Positions 19,017 to 28,745 of a DNA stretch of 64,000 nucleotides are shown here, in pieces. The position numbers and the translations under genes were made by a program. The DNA comes from Candidatus Gastranaerophilales bacterium (GTDB lineage: Bacteria; Cyanobacteriota; Vampirovibrionia; Gastranaerophilales; Gastranaerophilaceae): the NCBI GenBank assembly GCA_944323285.1, contig CALURV010000016.1, positions 1 to 64,000 of the forward strand, written 5' to 3'. Numbering within the stretch: position 1 is the stretch's first letter; each line of letters begins with the position of its first letter. The notes beneath the pieces were generated by a model. It ran no database searches and was not told the DNA's origin. It saw nothing but the letters and a program-made list of their open reading frames with translations.

Positions 19017-20468
19017 TTATTGGTTTTCCCCTATTTTATGAACTCTGATTGTATTTATTTTCCCTGTTATGAGTTTTGGAACAGAGTTTACAATAATTAT
19101 GTCATCTCCGTTTTTAAACCAAGTGCGGTTTATAAGAAGGTTATCTATCTTTTTAAATAATGCTTCATCAAGAATGCTGTCACATTCTTTATCAACATAA
19201 GTAAATATATCCCAAAATAAGCTTAATCTTCTTGCTGTAGAATAAGAATTGGTAACAGCAATTATAGGAACAGATGGTTTTAATTTAGATATTATAGGCG
19301 GAGTGTATCCCCATTCAGAAAATACTAAAATACCTTTTGCTTTTAGTTTTTTTGATAAATTAACAGCGCTGTTTGCTATTGCTTGAGCAACAGGGTCAAA
19401 CTCTGAAATTAAATCTACATCATAATCTGTTTTCAAAAAAGGACTGGTTTCTACGGCTCTTGCAATTGTTGCCATCATTTCTACTGCTTCAACCGGATAT
19501 TTGCCTGCTGCACTTTCTCCTGAGAGCATAATTGCATCAGTTCCGTCATATATCGCATTTGCTACGTCGCTTGCTTCTGCTCTTGTCGGTATTGGCTCTT
19601 CCATCATTGATTCAAGCATTTGTGTTGCAACAATGCATGGTTTTTTGTGTTCATTTGTTAATTGAATTATCTTTTTTTGTGCTATCGGAACTTCTTGGGG
19701 TGACATTTCTATCCCTAAATCACCTCTTGCAACCATTATCCCGTCTGCAGTCATCACAATTTCTTCCAAATTCTCAACGGCTTGGGGTTTTTCTATTTTT
19801 GCTATTATTGGAATTTCCTTATCACCAAAGGCTTTTGTATAATATTTTGCACATTTTACATCTTCTGCTTTTCTGACAAAAGAAAGTGCAAGATAATCAG
19901 CATTTTGTTCTATAGCAAATTTTATGTATTCTTTATCTCTTTGGGTTACTGCTTCTAAACTGGCTTGAGCTCCCGGAATATTTATTCCTTTTCTCGGCTT
20001 TATTACAGTTCCATATTCAACCGTTGTATAAACTTTTGAATCTATAATTTTTTCTACTCTTAATCCTACTTTTCCGTCATCTAAAAGAATTTTTTCTCCT
20101 ACTGTTACATCTTTTGCTATTCCTTCATAGTCAACAGGAATTATTCCTTCTTTTAATTCGGTTGTATTTTCTAAAACTATTTCTTGTCCTTTTTTTATTT
20201 CTATAGGATTTGGAAGCTTTCCTACTCTTATTTTTGGTCCTTGTAAATCAATTAAAACAGGTAAATTTTTATTTAATTCTTTCTCAATTTGTCTTATAAT
20301 TCTTATTTTTTCAGCGTGTTCTTCTTTTTCACCATGAGATGTATTTATTCTGAATACAGTAACACCTGCTTCTACCAATTTTTTTATTGTTTCATAGTCA
20401 CTGCTTGATGGACCAAGCGTTGCAACAATTTTTGTTTTAGTTCTTTTGCGTTTTTGTATTTCTTCCAT
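19017..20468 (-). CDS. pyk: Pyruvate kinase
   Basis: A 483-residue enzyme converting phosphoenolpyruvate and ADP to pyruvate and ATP. Visible are KTKIVATLGPSS, the substrate loop FRINTSHG near residue 40 (usually FRLNFSHG, so one aromatic is replaced by Thr), LIDLQGPKIRVG, the B domain to about 165, IIAKIEKPQAVEN, the GIMVARGDLGIE site, and DGTDAIMLSGESAAGKYP. The C-terminal domain is present, without the extra PEP-utiliser-like domain of some Firmicutes. It lies 11 bp downstream of the dehydrogenase gene in the same direction. Confidence 0.96.
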   Translation of the reverse strand: MEEIQKRKRTKTKIVATLGPSSSDYETIKKLVEAGVTVFRINTSHGEKEEHAEKIRIIRQIEKELNKNLPVLIDLQGPKIRVGKLPNPIEIKKGQEIVLENTTELKEGIIPVDYEGIAKDVTVGEKILLDDGKVGLRVEKIIDSKVYTTVEYGTVIKPRKGINIPGAQASLEAVTQRDKEYIKFAIEQNADYLALSFVRKAEDVKCAKYYTKAFGDKEIPIIAKIEKPQAVENLEEIVMTADGIMVARGDLGIEMSPQEVPIAQKKIIQLTNEHKKPCIVATQMLESMMEEPIPTRAEASDVANAIYDGTDAIMLSGESAAGKYPVEAVEMMATIARAVETSPFLKTDYDVDLISEFDPVAQAIANSAVNLSKKLKAKGILVFSEWGYTPPIISKLKPSVPIIAVTNSYSTARRLSLFWDIFTYVDKECDSILDEALFKKIDNLLINRTWFKNGDDIIIVNSVPKLITGKINTIRVHKIGENQ

Positions 20469-20479
20469 TTTATATCTTT

Positions 20480-21832
20480 CTATTTGTTATTTGGTATATG
20501 TATAGCTAAATTATCTAATGCAAGAATGCTTTCGTGTATACCTTCAGAGTATGTCGGGTGGGCAAATATAACATTTTCTATTTCTTTGGGTGAAATTTTA
20601 TTTTCCATAGCTATTGCAATTTGTTCAATCATTGCACTTGCTTCTTCTGATATTATATGTGCACCAAGTATTTCATTGTCATTAGCAAGAATTTTTATAA
20701 ATCCTTCTATTTTATCTTCAGCATAGGCTTTACCTAGGGCCGCTATCGGGAAAAATGATTTTTTATATTTAATTCCTTTTCCTGTTAATTCTTGTTCTGT
20801 TTTGCCAATATAGGCTATTTCAGGCGTTCCATATATTACCGCAGGCACTTTATCTTTATCAAATTCTTTAATTCTATTTGTTGTTATATAGTCAATTAAA
20901 TCTTCTGCCTGCTTCATTGCACTATGCGCTAACATTGATTTGCCGTTTATATCGCCTATTGCATATATATTACTTATGTTTGTTTGATAGTTATTATTTA
21001 TTTTTATATATTTTGCTACTTCTATCTCTTTTGATAAGCGACCTGTTACTTTTTCAGGTAATCTGCCTACTGCTTGCAAAATATTATCAGGTTCTATTAT
21101 TTTTCCGTTTGATAAAATTACTTTTTTTTCTTCAATTGATTCTATAGTAGTACTTGTATAAAATTCAATTCTGTTCTTTTTAAATATTCTTGCTACTCTT
21201 TCACTCACTTCATTATCAGCAGTAGGAATAAGTTTATCCATCATTTCAATAATACAAACTTTAACACCCAAACTAGATAATATTCTTGCCCACTCTACTC
21301 CAATAGCACCTGAACCTGCTATTAATATTGATGTCGGCAGTTTATTCATATTTAAGATATCGTCAGATGTTAATATAAAGCTATCATTATAATTACCATT
21401 GAATTTTATTTTATTAGGTTTAGAACCAATTGCTATTATTATATTTTTTACTTCATAATTGCTGCTTTTTGTTTTTATTAAGTTTTTAGCTTCAATTTCA
21501 GCTTCTTCTTCAACTATTGTAATGTTGTAGCTTTTTATAAGATTAGTAAGTGATTTTCTTATCTTTTCAGATATATTTCTTTGTCTTTCTTGAATTTTTT
21601 CAAAATTAAAGTTAATATTTGCAGCTTCTATTCCGAATTTCGCAGAATTTTTTAATTCTGTATATAATTTGCAGCAATGCAGAATTGTTTTAGTCGGAAT
21701 GCAACCTCTATTTAAACATGTTCCTCCAACAAAATTTTTTTCAAATAAAATTACGCTAAGCCCTTTTTGACTTGCCCTTATAGCTGCTGCATAACCTGCA
21801 GGCCCTGCTCCGATTATCCCTAAATCATACAT
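20480..21832 (-). CDS. lpdA: Dihydrolipoamide dehydrogenase-like flavoprotein
   Basis: A 450-residue FAD/NAD disulfide reductase. It shows the FAD site DLGIIGAGPAGYAAAIRA, the redox disulfide GGTCLNRGCIPTK (residues 36-48), the NAD site ILIAGSGAIGVEWA near 168, the FAD motif IYAIGDINGKSMLAH near 289, and the C-terminal HPTYSEG base pair. These point to lipoamide rather than glutathione or mercury substrates. No 2-oxoacid dehydrogenase or glycine cleavage genes are in the window. Pyruvate oxidation here can use PFOR instead, so the lipoyl partner must lie elsewhere. It is probably co-transcribed with pyk. Confidence 0.88.
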   Translation of the reverse strand: MYDLGIIGAGPAGYAAAIRASQKGLSVILFEKNFVGGTCLNRGCIPTKTILHCCKLYTELKNSAKFGIEAANINFNFEKIQERQRNISEKIRKSLTNLIKSYNITIVEEEAEIEAKNLIKTKSSNYEVKNIIIAIGSKPNKIKFNGNYNDSFILTSDDILNMNKLPTSILIAGSGAIGVEWARILSSLGVKVCIIEMMDKLIPTADNEVSERVARIFKKNRIEFYTSTTIESIEEKKVILSNGKIIEPDNILQAVGRLPEKVTGRLSKEIEVAKYIKINNNYQTNISNIYAIGDINGKSMLAHSAMKQAEDLIDYITTNRIKEFDKDKVPAVIYGTPEIAYIGKTEQELTGKGIKYKKSFFPIAALGKAYAEDKIEGFIKILANDNEILGAHIISEEASAMIEQIAIAMENKISPKEIENVIFAHPTYSEGIHESILALDNLAIHIPNNK

Positions 21833-22103
21833 ATTTTATATATTTCACCTCTTTTAAATTATACAATAATCATTTTTCTATTAAAACTAAATTTAACCAA
21901 AGTGAATGAAAAAAATGAAAAGCATTGATTTTACTGTAAAATCCCCCTATTTATTTTTATGTTTTTTAAGAAATGTTACAAAAAATGTTGAAAATTGAAC
22001 TTAAAACTAAAGTTGAAAATTCTTCTTGCCGATAACTAATTCGTAAGGTTAAACAAACCAATTAAATGTAAAAGATAAGTTGTTTTAAGAAGGATTCCCT
22101 GTT

Positions 22104-22688
22104 ATGAAATTTATAAGTAAGATAGTTGTGCTTTTTAGCGCATTAATTTTGTTGAGCGTTTCAAATGTTGCTTTTGCGGCAGATTTCACTGCTAATACTA
22201 AACAACCTGCATTAACAGCAGCTTTAAATAGATTAGAAGCAATGAATAACAGAAAAGTATTGGATGTAATACAAGGTAACAATTCAACAGGTAAACCTAT
22301 TAAGATTATGTTCAGAAATATGTCTGCAATGGGTTATGGTACTTGTGAAGCTGTTACAGCAAAAACTGCAGACGGCAGATTGGTTATATTAATCAGTGCT
22401 GATTATAAAACAGCTCCTGTTGAAGCAATTGCTTGTTTAATTGCTCATGAAAGTGTTCACCACGAAAACACTAAAACTTATGAAGAAGAAGTTAGAGCTT
22501 GGACTTGCGAAGTTCAAACCTGGATGGCTTTCACTGATGTTAATCCTTCTTTAAAAGTTAGTGACTCTAAATTAGTTAAAAGATTAAATTATTTATCTAA
22601 ATTATATGTAAAAGACGGTAATCAAAATACTTCTATTGCTAACTTAATTGCAAACCAACCGGCTTATGCCTCTTTAAAAAGATCTTAA
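22104..22688 (+). CDS. Exported protein with HExxH motif, putative metallopeptidase
   Basis: A 194-residue protein with a signal peptide (residues 1-26, cut near VAFAA). LIAHESVHHENTKTYEEEV follows, giving H115-E116-x-x-H119, with glutamates at 127-129 as possible third ligands. Three Cys (81, 111, 135) surround the site. A zinc-dependent peptidase is inferred from the motif alone; no named family is recognised. The gene follows a 271-bp non-coding gap and its end overlaps convergent U32 by 4 bp. The gap contains two GTTGAAAATT direct repeats (21988 and 22012), 24 bp apart, of unknown meaning. Confidence 0.62.
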   Translation: MKFISKIVVLFSALILLSVSNVAFAADFTANTKQPALTAALNRLEAMNNRKVLDVIQGNNSTGKPIKIMFRNMSAMGYGTCEAVTAKTADGRLVILISADYKTAPVEAIACLIAHESVHHENTKTYEEEVRAWTCEVQTWMAFTDVNPSLKVSDSKLVKRLNYLSKLYVKDGNQNTSIANLIANQPAYASLKRS

Positions 22689-24544
22689 TCCTTACTTCTT
22701 ATTTTCATAACACAGTCCTTACAATTGAATTCAACAAGGTATTCCTTGTTGAATTCGTCTATTAAGACGAAAGGCTCAGTATATTTAGGTATTGCTATTT
22801 GTTTAGAGCATATACCCAGTTGATTTTTTATACAATATTTTGAAATCATTACTTCTTTATTTCTTGTATTATTTCCTTTTTCCAGAGCCATTTCTTTTAT
22901 AACAGAACCTCTCTCCTCATAAAAGGACTTTGCTTTTTCATTGTATATATTGGCTCTATAATCTAAAACTTCTATTGGGTATTTTGATAATTGAATTTCT
23001 TTTTTTCTATAATTATATTTATAATTCTTCTTTCTTATTTTCCTTATTCTGTCTGTCAATATTCTTCTTATTTCATTTATTTTTGAAACTTTAATAAATG
23101 GAATGTTCTTTATTGTTATCTCTGTTTTAACAATAGAAAATTCTGTATTCCCTGATTTTGAAAGTTGAATTTCTAAAGTTCTTATAGTTTTTTCTTCATT
23201 TATTGCTTTATCAAAATCTTTTGCAATTAAATGGCAAGCACAATTATTATTTTCATCTGATAATAAAAACATATAACTGTTGTTTATCTCTTTTACTTTT
23301 AATTTTAGTGGGATTTTTCTTGTAAGATTAGAGTTTTTTATTCTATCATCAAACTCTTTATTAAAATTACGATATATTTTTGTTCCTTCTTTTATTCCTT
23401 TTATTGATTGCGGATAAATAATATTTCCTTCTGTTTTATTTATATTTGTTCCGTTTAGTGTTTTTTCTTTATCAAAAAAACAAATACCGTCCCCGTTATT
23501 TAATATATTAGTGTTAAGAGTAAAATAATTTTTCTTTACACTTTGTACTATTCCTATGTATTCTCCCAGAGATTTATTATAATTTATTGTTGCTATATCT
23601 TTTTTAGTTCCGTCAATGTTAAATGTAGTATAGCCTCTATTAAATGTTTTATATAAATTTGGTTCAAAATCAAAGTTACAGATACCATCTGATGATTTTT
23701 TGAAATTGTAATTGTTTAAAATTTTATCTAATGCTTGTCTGTAAAAAGCTGTAGTATTTACAACATAAGTTTCATTCTTTAATCTTCCTTCTATTTTAAA
23801 TGAAGTAATACCTGCTAATATTAATTCTTCAAGTTTATTAGATAAGTTTAAATCTTTCAAACTTAACAGGTATTTATTTCTTATAATATATTTTCCATCG
23901 GCATCTTTCAAAGAATATTGTTTTCTGCAAGGCTGAGCACATTCACCTCTATTTGCACTTCTTGAACCTATTGAATAACTTAAATAACATTGTCCGCTGT
24001 AAGAAGTGCATAAAGCTCCATGTATAAAACATTCAAGCTCTATATTTGTGTTCTTTTTTATTTCTTTTATTTCTTCTAATGATATCTCTCTTGGCAAAAT
24101 AACCCTTTTAAACCCTGTTTTTTCAAGGAATTTTATTTTTTCGATAGTATTATTATGACATTGTGTACTTGCTATAATAGGGATTGGCGGTAAATTGCAT
24201 TCTAAAATCCCCATATCTTGTATAATAATTCCGTCAACTTTTATGTAATATAGTTTCCAGATTAATTTTTCTACTTTTTGTAGCTCTTTATCTGTTAAAA
24301 TAGTGTTTATTGTTATATATATTTTTACATTGAATTTATGAGCATACTCAACTACTTCAATAATATCTTCAAGAGAATTACCTGCCTGAATACGGGCAGA
24401 ATACATAGCATAACCAATATATACAGCATCAGCTCCTGCATCTATTGCTTTTATTGCTATGTTCTTATTATTTGCCGGAACTAATAATTCATATTCTGAT
24501 GTTTTCCAGTCTGTTTTTAAGTCCTTGTCTGATTTCAAGAGCAT
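22685..24544 (-). CDS. U32 family protein, RlhA-type (23S rRNA hydroxylation / collagenase-like)
   Basis: A 619-residue protein. The N-terminal U32 barrel has ELLVPANNKNIAIKAIDAGADAV and the signature ELECFIHGALCTSYSGQC with SANRGECAQPCR, which supplies clustered Cys expected to bind an iron-sulfur centre. The rest is a long C-terminal extension with a last Cys cluster (CIKNQLGICSK, then NCKDCVMKI). Length and extension resemble E. coli RlhA (YdcP), which is needed for hydroxylation of 23S rRNA; peptidase activity is unproven in this group. The only ATG overlaps the upstream gene by 56 nt. Confidence 0.8.
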   Translation of the reverse strand: MLLKSDKDLKTDWKTSEYELLVPANNKNIAIKAIDAGADAVYIGYAMYSARIQAGNSLEDIIEVVEYAHKFNVKIYITINTILTDKELQKVEKLIWKLYYIKVDGIIIQDMGILECNLPPIPIIASTQCHNNTIEKIKFLEKTGFKRVILPREISLEEIKEIKKNTNIELECFIHGALCTSYSGQCYLSYSIGSRSANRGECAQPCRKQYSLKDADGKYIIRNKYLLSLKDLNLSNKLEELILAGITSFKIEGRLKNETYVVNTTAFYRQALDKILNNYNFKKSSDGICNFDFEPNLYKTFNRGYTTFNIDGTKKDIATINYNKSLGEYIGIVQSVKKNYFTLNTNILNNGDGICFFDKEKTLNGTNINKTEGNIIYPQSIKGIKEGTKIYRNFNKEFDDRIKNSNLTRKIPLKLKVKEINNSYMFLLSDENNNCACHLIAKDFDKAINEEKTIRTLEIQLSKSGNTEFSIVKTEITIKNIPFIKVSKINEIRRILTDRIRKIRKKNYKYNYRKKEIQLSKYPIEVLDYRANIYNEKAKSFYEERGSVIKEMALEKGNNTRNKEVMISKYCIKNQLGICSKQIAIPKYTEPFVLIDEFNKEYLVEFNCKDCVMKIRSKD

Positions 24545-25859
24545 CTACCCCTAATCTGCTTAGTGCTTTCATTGCTACTGAATCCGGCTGGTTGCATATT
24601 GCAATTAATAAATCATCGGCTGTTGTTTTTGTTTTATTCTGCGACTTGGCTATGTTCCAAGCATCTTCCAGTATTAATTTCGCCCTTTGGCTGAATGTAA
24701 TTTCAGTTGAGCTGTAATCCTCATTAATACCTATAAGGTCTTCTACAACATCTCTTGCATCTTTTATATTTACACCCAGGTCTTTGAGTACTTCTGCTGC
24801 TATACTGTTTGATTCAAGTACAATACCCAGCAAAATTAGCTCACTGCCTACTATATTATTCCCTAATCTTCTTGCTTCTTGCTTTGCAAGCCTCATTATA
24901 TATAATGTTTCATTCTTTTGTTTTTCTATTGGCTGCAATACTTTCTCTTCCAATAAATATTCATTTACATTTAGTTCTTTTAATATATTATATGCAATCC
25001 CTTTTTTTGTTTTTAGAAGTCCTAAAATAATATGTTCAGGTAATATTGATGCATTACCTGATTCTCTTGCTATATCAAGAGCTGTCATTAGCATTTTCAT
25101 TGCATTTGGTGTGAATATAATTTGTTTATCTCCAAACTCTGCTTGTCTTGATGATATTTCTTTTAATTTCTCTGAAAATGTTATTGATGTTATCCCAAAA
25201 TCACATAATATCTTTGATATATCGGTTGTGTCATCATCTAATATTGATTGCATTATTTGTTCTGTACCTAATATTTCATAATTAGATGTTGATAATTTTG
25301 CGATTGCTCTATCAAATATTTTTGATGAATCGGAATTCTCTATTATTGATATTATACTTTCACTTTTATCTATTCTTCTTCTTTTTTCAACTATTTCAGG
25401 ATGTCTTACTTTTTTCGATTTATGAGTAGACAAAATGTTATAAAACATTGTTTTCATTTTATCTACATCTATACCTTTTTCTTTTAATACACTTGTAAGT
25501 TCTAACTTTGGATAATCCCATATTGCAAGAAAAAGATGTTCCGGTTTTACATATGAATTACCTAAAACTTTTGCTATATCTAATGTTCTTATGAATATAT
25601 CTTTTGATGATGCAGAAAATGCAATAAATTCAACAGGTCTTACAATTGCTCTCTTTTTTAAAAGTTCTTCTATTTCTTTTTTTAAATCATTTATTTCTAT
25701 TTTTCTTACAGAAAAAGTTTTAACTATTATACTGTTTGTATCATTTAATAGTGCTAATAAAAGATGCTCAGGGTATATTTTTTCATGATTATATTCAATT
25801 GCATATATTTGAGCTGCTTTTACAACATCTATAGCTTTTTCTGTAAATTTTTCAAACAA
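24489..25859 (-). CDS. Three tandem Clp N-domains without an ATPase
   Basis: A 456-residue protein from a TTG start. The frame is open 14 codons further to an ATG at 25901, but AAGGAT sits correctly before TTG 25859 and the family begins MFEKFTEKAIDVVKAA. It holds three double-repeat Clp N-domains: about 1-142, 180-315 and 318-452. Each has the I-x-x-EHLLLAL type helix (YPEHLLLALL, LPEHIILGLL, VGSELILLGI). No Walker motif or AAA+ module is present. In ClpC these domains bind substrates and adaptors, so an adaptor or decoy role is inferred. The end overlaps the U32 start. Confidence 0.8.
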   Translation of the reverse strand: MFEKFTEKAIDVVKAAQIYAIEYNHEKIYPEHLLLALLNDTNSIIVKTFSVRKIEINDLKKEIEELLKKRAIVRPVEFIAFSASSKDIFIRTLDIAKVLGNSYVKPEHLFLAIWDYPKLELTSVLKEKGIDVDKMKTMFYNILSTHKSKKVRHPEIVEKRRRIDKSESIISIIENSDSSKIFDRAIAKLSTSNYEILGTEQIMQSILDDDTTDISKILCDFGITSITFSEKLKEISSRQAEFGDKQIIFTPNAMKMLMTALDIARESGNASILPEHIILGLLKTKKGIAYNILKELNVNEYLLEEKVLQPIEKQKNETLYIMRLAKQEARRLGNNIVGSELILLGIVLESNSIAAEVLKDLGVNIKDARDVVEDLIGINEDYSSTEITFSQRAKLILEDAWNIAKSQNKTKTTADDLLIAICNQPDSVAMKALSRLGVDALEIRQGLKNRLENIRI

Positions 25860-25919
25860 ATTTATAATCCTTAAAATGTAGTTATATTTGTATTTTACCA
25901 CATAAGATTATATTTGTAA

Positions 25920-26294
25920 TCAAATCTCAATAATCTTTTCTGTTATTGCTTTTACTACTGCCTGAAGTCTGTCTTCTACATTTAATTTTTGTAATATATT
26001 GGCTACATGGGCTTTTACTGTGTGTGTACTTACTACTAATTCTTTTGCAATTTGGTTGTTTGTTTTTCCTTTTGCTAAACTTCTTAATACCTCAAGCTCT
26101 CTTGTTGTTAGATTTAGATAATTTTCATCATAGAGAGTATTTGTATTTTCTTTTGTTATATATTTAGAAACAATTCCCTTATCTATTCTAATGTTTAAAT
26201 TGTAATTACCATCAAAAAGTTTTTTTATATCAGATTTTTTTATTGTTAATACAATATTCTCCTCTTCATCAAAAGAAGTTAAATTATAAGTCAT
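25920..26294 (-). CDS. LuxR/GerE-type DNA-binding protein
   Basis: A 124-residue protein. Residues 59-120 form a typical LuxR C-terminal helix-turn-helix ([20 protein letters not shown], then [17 protein letters not shown]). The N-terminal 55 residues do not resemble a receiver: no phospho-acceptor pocket is visible, and too little length remains for a PAS or autoinducer domain. It may therefore sense something unusual or act without a signal domain. It lies 60 bp upstream of the triple Clp-N gene in the same direction and may be in its operon. The 103-bp gap behind it is A/T rich without a clear hairpin. Confidence 0.82.
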   Translation of the reverse strand: MTYNLTSFDEEENIVLTIKKSDIKKLFDGNYNLNIRIDKGIVSKYITKENTNTLYDENYLNLTTRELEVLRSLAKGKTNNQIAKELVVSTHTVKAHVANILQKLNVEDRLQAVVKAITEKIIEI

Positions 26295-26397
26295 ATTTCT
26301 TCCGATTCTTTGTTATTAAGTACAACTTTTATATAATAATGGTTCCTTATTTTATTTTCTCATTATATAAAAATATTGTACTAACACATTTTCCTTT

Positions 26398-27030
26398 TTA
26401 ACTTTCAAGTGATTTCTCATTTAATGGCTGAGTTATCATTATTCCTTCTCCGCCTATGAAATTTACTTGTTTCCCATCTAAATATAAATATATTTTCTTA
26501 TTCTTAGTATTATTTATAGCTGTCTTTATTAGTTGCATCATTCTTGAATATACACTATCTGTACCGCCGCCATATTGAAAATCAGAATTAAAATCTATAA
26601 TAACTTTATCACCTTTTTGTTTTATTCCTAAAAGTTTTGTTGTTTTTGGCACCTCTGAATATGCTCCTTGAGCTTTTTCTACTATATTTGGACCTTTTAA
26701 TAATTCTTTTATTGCAAATTCTAATTTATTCTCACCTTGAGGGATTTCTCTTTCTACTTTTTTATATATGCCATTATCTTCTGAATCAAGGGCAAGAAAA
26801 TATATGTATGCTTTTTCTGCTTCTTTTTTTACTGTTTTTTCTGTTGGTATTTCTGTTGGTTTCTTTACTATTTCTTCTTTATTTTTAACTTTCTCAGTAT
26901 TCATTTCTATTTTTGGAATACCTTTTATTGATGAAAGTATGTTATTTATTTGTATTCCACATTTTTCTTTTATGTAAAAGAAAGTTAATATTATAAATAT
27001 TATTATTACTATTTTTGAAAAATTACTCAT
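26398..27030 (-). CDS. GerMN-domain lipoprotein-like membrane protein
   Basis: A 210-residue protein with an N-terminal membrane helix (residues 5-21). A Lys/Glu/Thr/Pro-rich linker (about 40-72) follows, then a GerMN domain (about 73-195) with ELLKGPNIVEKAQGAYSEVP, then KVIIDFNSDF and the GEGIMIT end. GerMN domains occur in spore germination protein GerM but also in non-sporeformers, including cyanobacteria, as envelope proteins. No sporulation genes are seen here. It overlaps the DUF2993 gene by 8 nt and ends the long leftward operon. Confidence 0.8.
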   Translation of the reverse strand: MSNFSKIVIIIFIILTFFYIKEKCGIQINNILSSIKGIPKIEMNTEKVKNKEEIVKKPTEIPTEKTVKKEAEKAYIYFLALDSEDNGIYKKVEREIPQGENKLEFAIKELLKGPNIVEKAQGAYSEVPKTTKLLGIKQKGDKVIIDFNSDFQYGGGTDSVYSRMMQLIKTAINNTKNKKIYLYLDGKQVNFIGGEGIMITQPLNEKSLES

Positions 27031-27886
27031 TTATCTCGCCGTAGTTTTTATTAATTATAAATGTGCCTTCTGTTTTTATCAAATTATTATTAATTTTAAC
27101 ATTTGTTATGTATATTTTGCAGTATTTTGTATTTATGGATTCGATTTCATATGATATTGGATTTATTCGGTTTATTAATATGCCGAATAAGTCATTTTTT
27201 ATAATATTATCTTTTGTTAAAAACGTTATATCTCTTAATACAATCTTATTATTTGATACTTCTAAATCTGTTTTTAATTTGATATAGAATGGTTGTGAAT
27301 TTAAAAATGTTATTATTGGAATTGAAAAATATAATTTATTTCCTGATATCTCTACTTTTGGTGTTTTAATTTCAAATCCTTTTATTCCATTAAAAGAAAA
27401 TGAGTTTCTTTCCAATTCTTTTTGGAATTCATATGAATTAAGTACCTCGTTTATATCTTCATTTGTTATAGTGCTCTTAAATTTAAAGGCTAAATCATGC
27501 GGATAATATATTCTTCCTTTTGAATAAACAATTTTGTTATATGGACATAGTGTTTGCGCATAAAAATCTGTCATCCGTAGTGCTCTATATTCAATTTTTT
27601 TACTTTTTAAATCAAGTGCTCTAAATTCACCTTTTTTAAGTCTGTTTATTGTAAATATATCAAGATTTGCTTTAAACTTAGAATCTAATTCATCTTTTAG
27701 TTCTTTTTCTATTATTTTCTCTGCTATCATTTTTGAAGCGAAATTTAAACCGGTTACTTTATTTATAAGTTTTTCTTCTTCTACTACATTTATGCTTTGA
27801 GAAGGACAAGTTATATCGCATTCTTTTGCTAATGTATTTGTTGTAATTAATAATATACTTAAAATTAATAATATATTTTTTATCAT
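27023..27886 (-). CDS. DUF2993 (LmeA-like) exported protein
   Basis: A 287-residue protein with a signal peptide (MIKNILLILSILLITTNTLA). LNFASKMIAEKIIEKELK, then LKKGEFRALDLKSKKIEYRA, follow. The latter resembles the DUF2993 core, where a membrane-binding tubular fold is expected from LmeA. The remainder is strand-rich. DUF2993 proteins are frequent in cyanobacteria and actinobacteria, and LmeA binds phospholipids. The start overlaps truB by 4 nt. Assignment rests on the pattern of signal peptide, core motif and strand content, so it is moderate. Confidence 0.62.
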   Translation of the reverse strand: MIKNILLILSILLITTNTLAKECDITCPSQSINVVEEEKLINKVTGLNFASKMIAEKIIEKELKDELDSKFKANLDIFTINRLKKGEFRALDLKSKKIEYRALRMTDFYAQTLCPYNKIVYSKGRIYYPHDLAFKFKSTITNEDINEVLNSYEFQKELERNSFSFNGIKGFEIKTPKVEISGNKLYFSIPIITFLNSQPFYIKLKTDLEVSNNKIVLRDITFLTKDNIIKNDLFGILINRINPISYEIESINTKYCKIYITNVKINNNLIKTEGTFIINKNYGEINE

Positions 27887-28740
27887 ATTAATACCTTCTT
27901 TGGTTGTATAAAATCAATGTTTGCTTCCGCAATCGCTTTTATTTTGTTGTTTTCTGTAAGTATTATTATACCTGATTTTTTTGCTCGATTTTTAAATTTG
28001 TTTCCATTTTGTAGTTTATTATTTTCTTCTTCATTTATTTCATATTTTTCAATAGAAAGAATACTTATAGGATTAATTATATTTTCTTTTATATCATCTA
28101 TTTTTATACCTTCTGTTAGTTCTATAGAATCTTCTATTTTTAAGCCGGATGATTTTGTTCTTATTAGTTCAAACATAACAGCTCCGGAGCCTAATATTTG
28201 ACCCATATCATGAACTATACTCCTTATGTATGTACCTTTTGAACATGATATTTTTAGTTTTAGTATTTGTTTTTCATAGTCAAATGAAATAATTTCATTA
28301 TTATATATTTCTATTTTTCTTTTTTCTATATCTTTTGGTATTTCTCCTTTTCTTGCAAGTTCATATAATCTTTTTCCATTATAATGTACTGCAGAATATA
28401 TTGGAGGTAATTGTTCCTGTTCCCCTAAAAATAGTGGTATTATTTTTTCTATTTCTCTTCTTTCTATTTTTCTAAAACCTGTATCTCTTACTATTCCTTC
28501 TGTATCATAAGTATCTGATATTTTCCCTAAATACATACTTACTATATATTCTTTATCATAAGAAAGATAATCAATTAATTTAGTAGCTTTGCCTATTGCT
28601 ACAGGTAATACCCCGGATGCTATAGGATCAAGTGTTCCGGCATGTCCAATCTGCTTTATTCCTGTTATTTTTCGAATAATAGAAATAACTTTTTGAGAGG
28701 TTATTCCGGAGGGTTTGTTTATATTTATAAACCCGAACAT
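27883..28740 (-). CDS. truB: tRNA pseudouridine(55) synthase
   Basis: A 285-residue enzyme that makes pseudouridine-55 in the T-loop of tRNAs. The catalytic aspartate is in IGHAGTLDPIASGVLPVAIG (near residue 39). KEYIVSMYLG, the PPIYSAVHYNGKRLYELAR loop and CSKGTYIRSIVHDMG follow. The C-terminal part is a short PUA-like region. It sits 5 bp after rbfA, the usual bacterial order (infB-rbfA-truB). Confidence 0.95.
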   Translation of the reverse strand: MFGFININKPSGITSQKVISIIRKITGIKQIGHAGTLDPIASGVLPVAIGKATKLIDYLSYDKEYIVSMYLGKISDTYDTEGIVRDTGFRKIERREIEKIIPLFLGEQEQLPPIYSAVHYNGKRLYELARKGEIPKDIEKRKIEIYNNEIISFDYEKQILKLKISCSKGTYIRSIVHDMGQILGSGAVMFELIRTKSSGLKIEDSIELTEGIKIDDIKENIINPISILSIEKYEINEEENNKLQNGNKFKNRAKKSGIIILTENNKIKAIAEANIDFIQPKKVLI

Positions 28741-28745
28741 GTATA

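Noticed and set aside
24784-25281. A 165-codon open frame opposite the Clp N-domain gene
   Set aside because: It overlaps a well-supported gene in antisense and its product has no recognisable domain; it is explained by the coding bias of the true gene.
26398-27030. Evidence for sporulation from the GerMN protein
   Set aside because: GerMN is also found in non-sporeformers such as cyanobacteria, and no spore genes are in the window.
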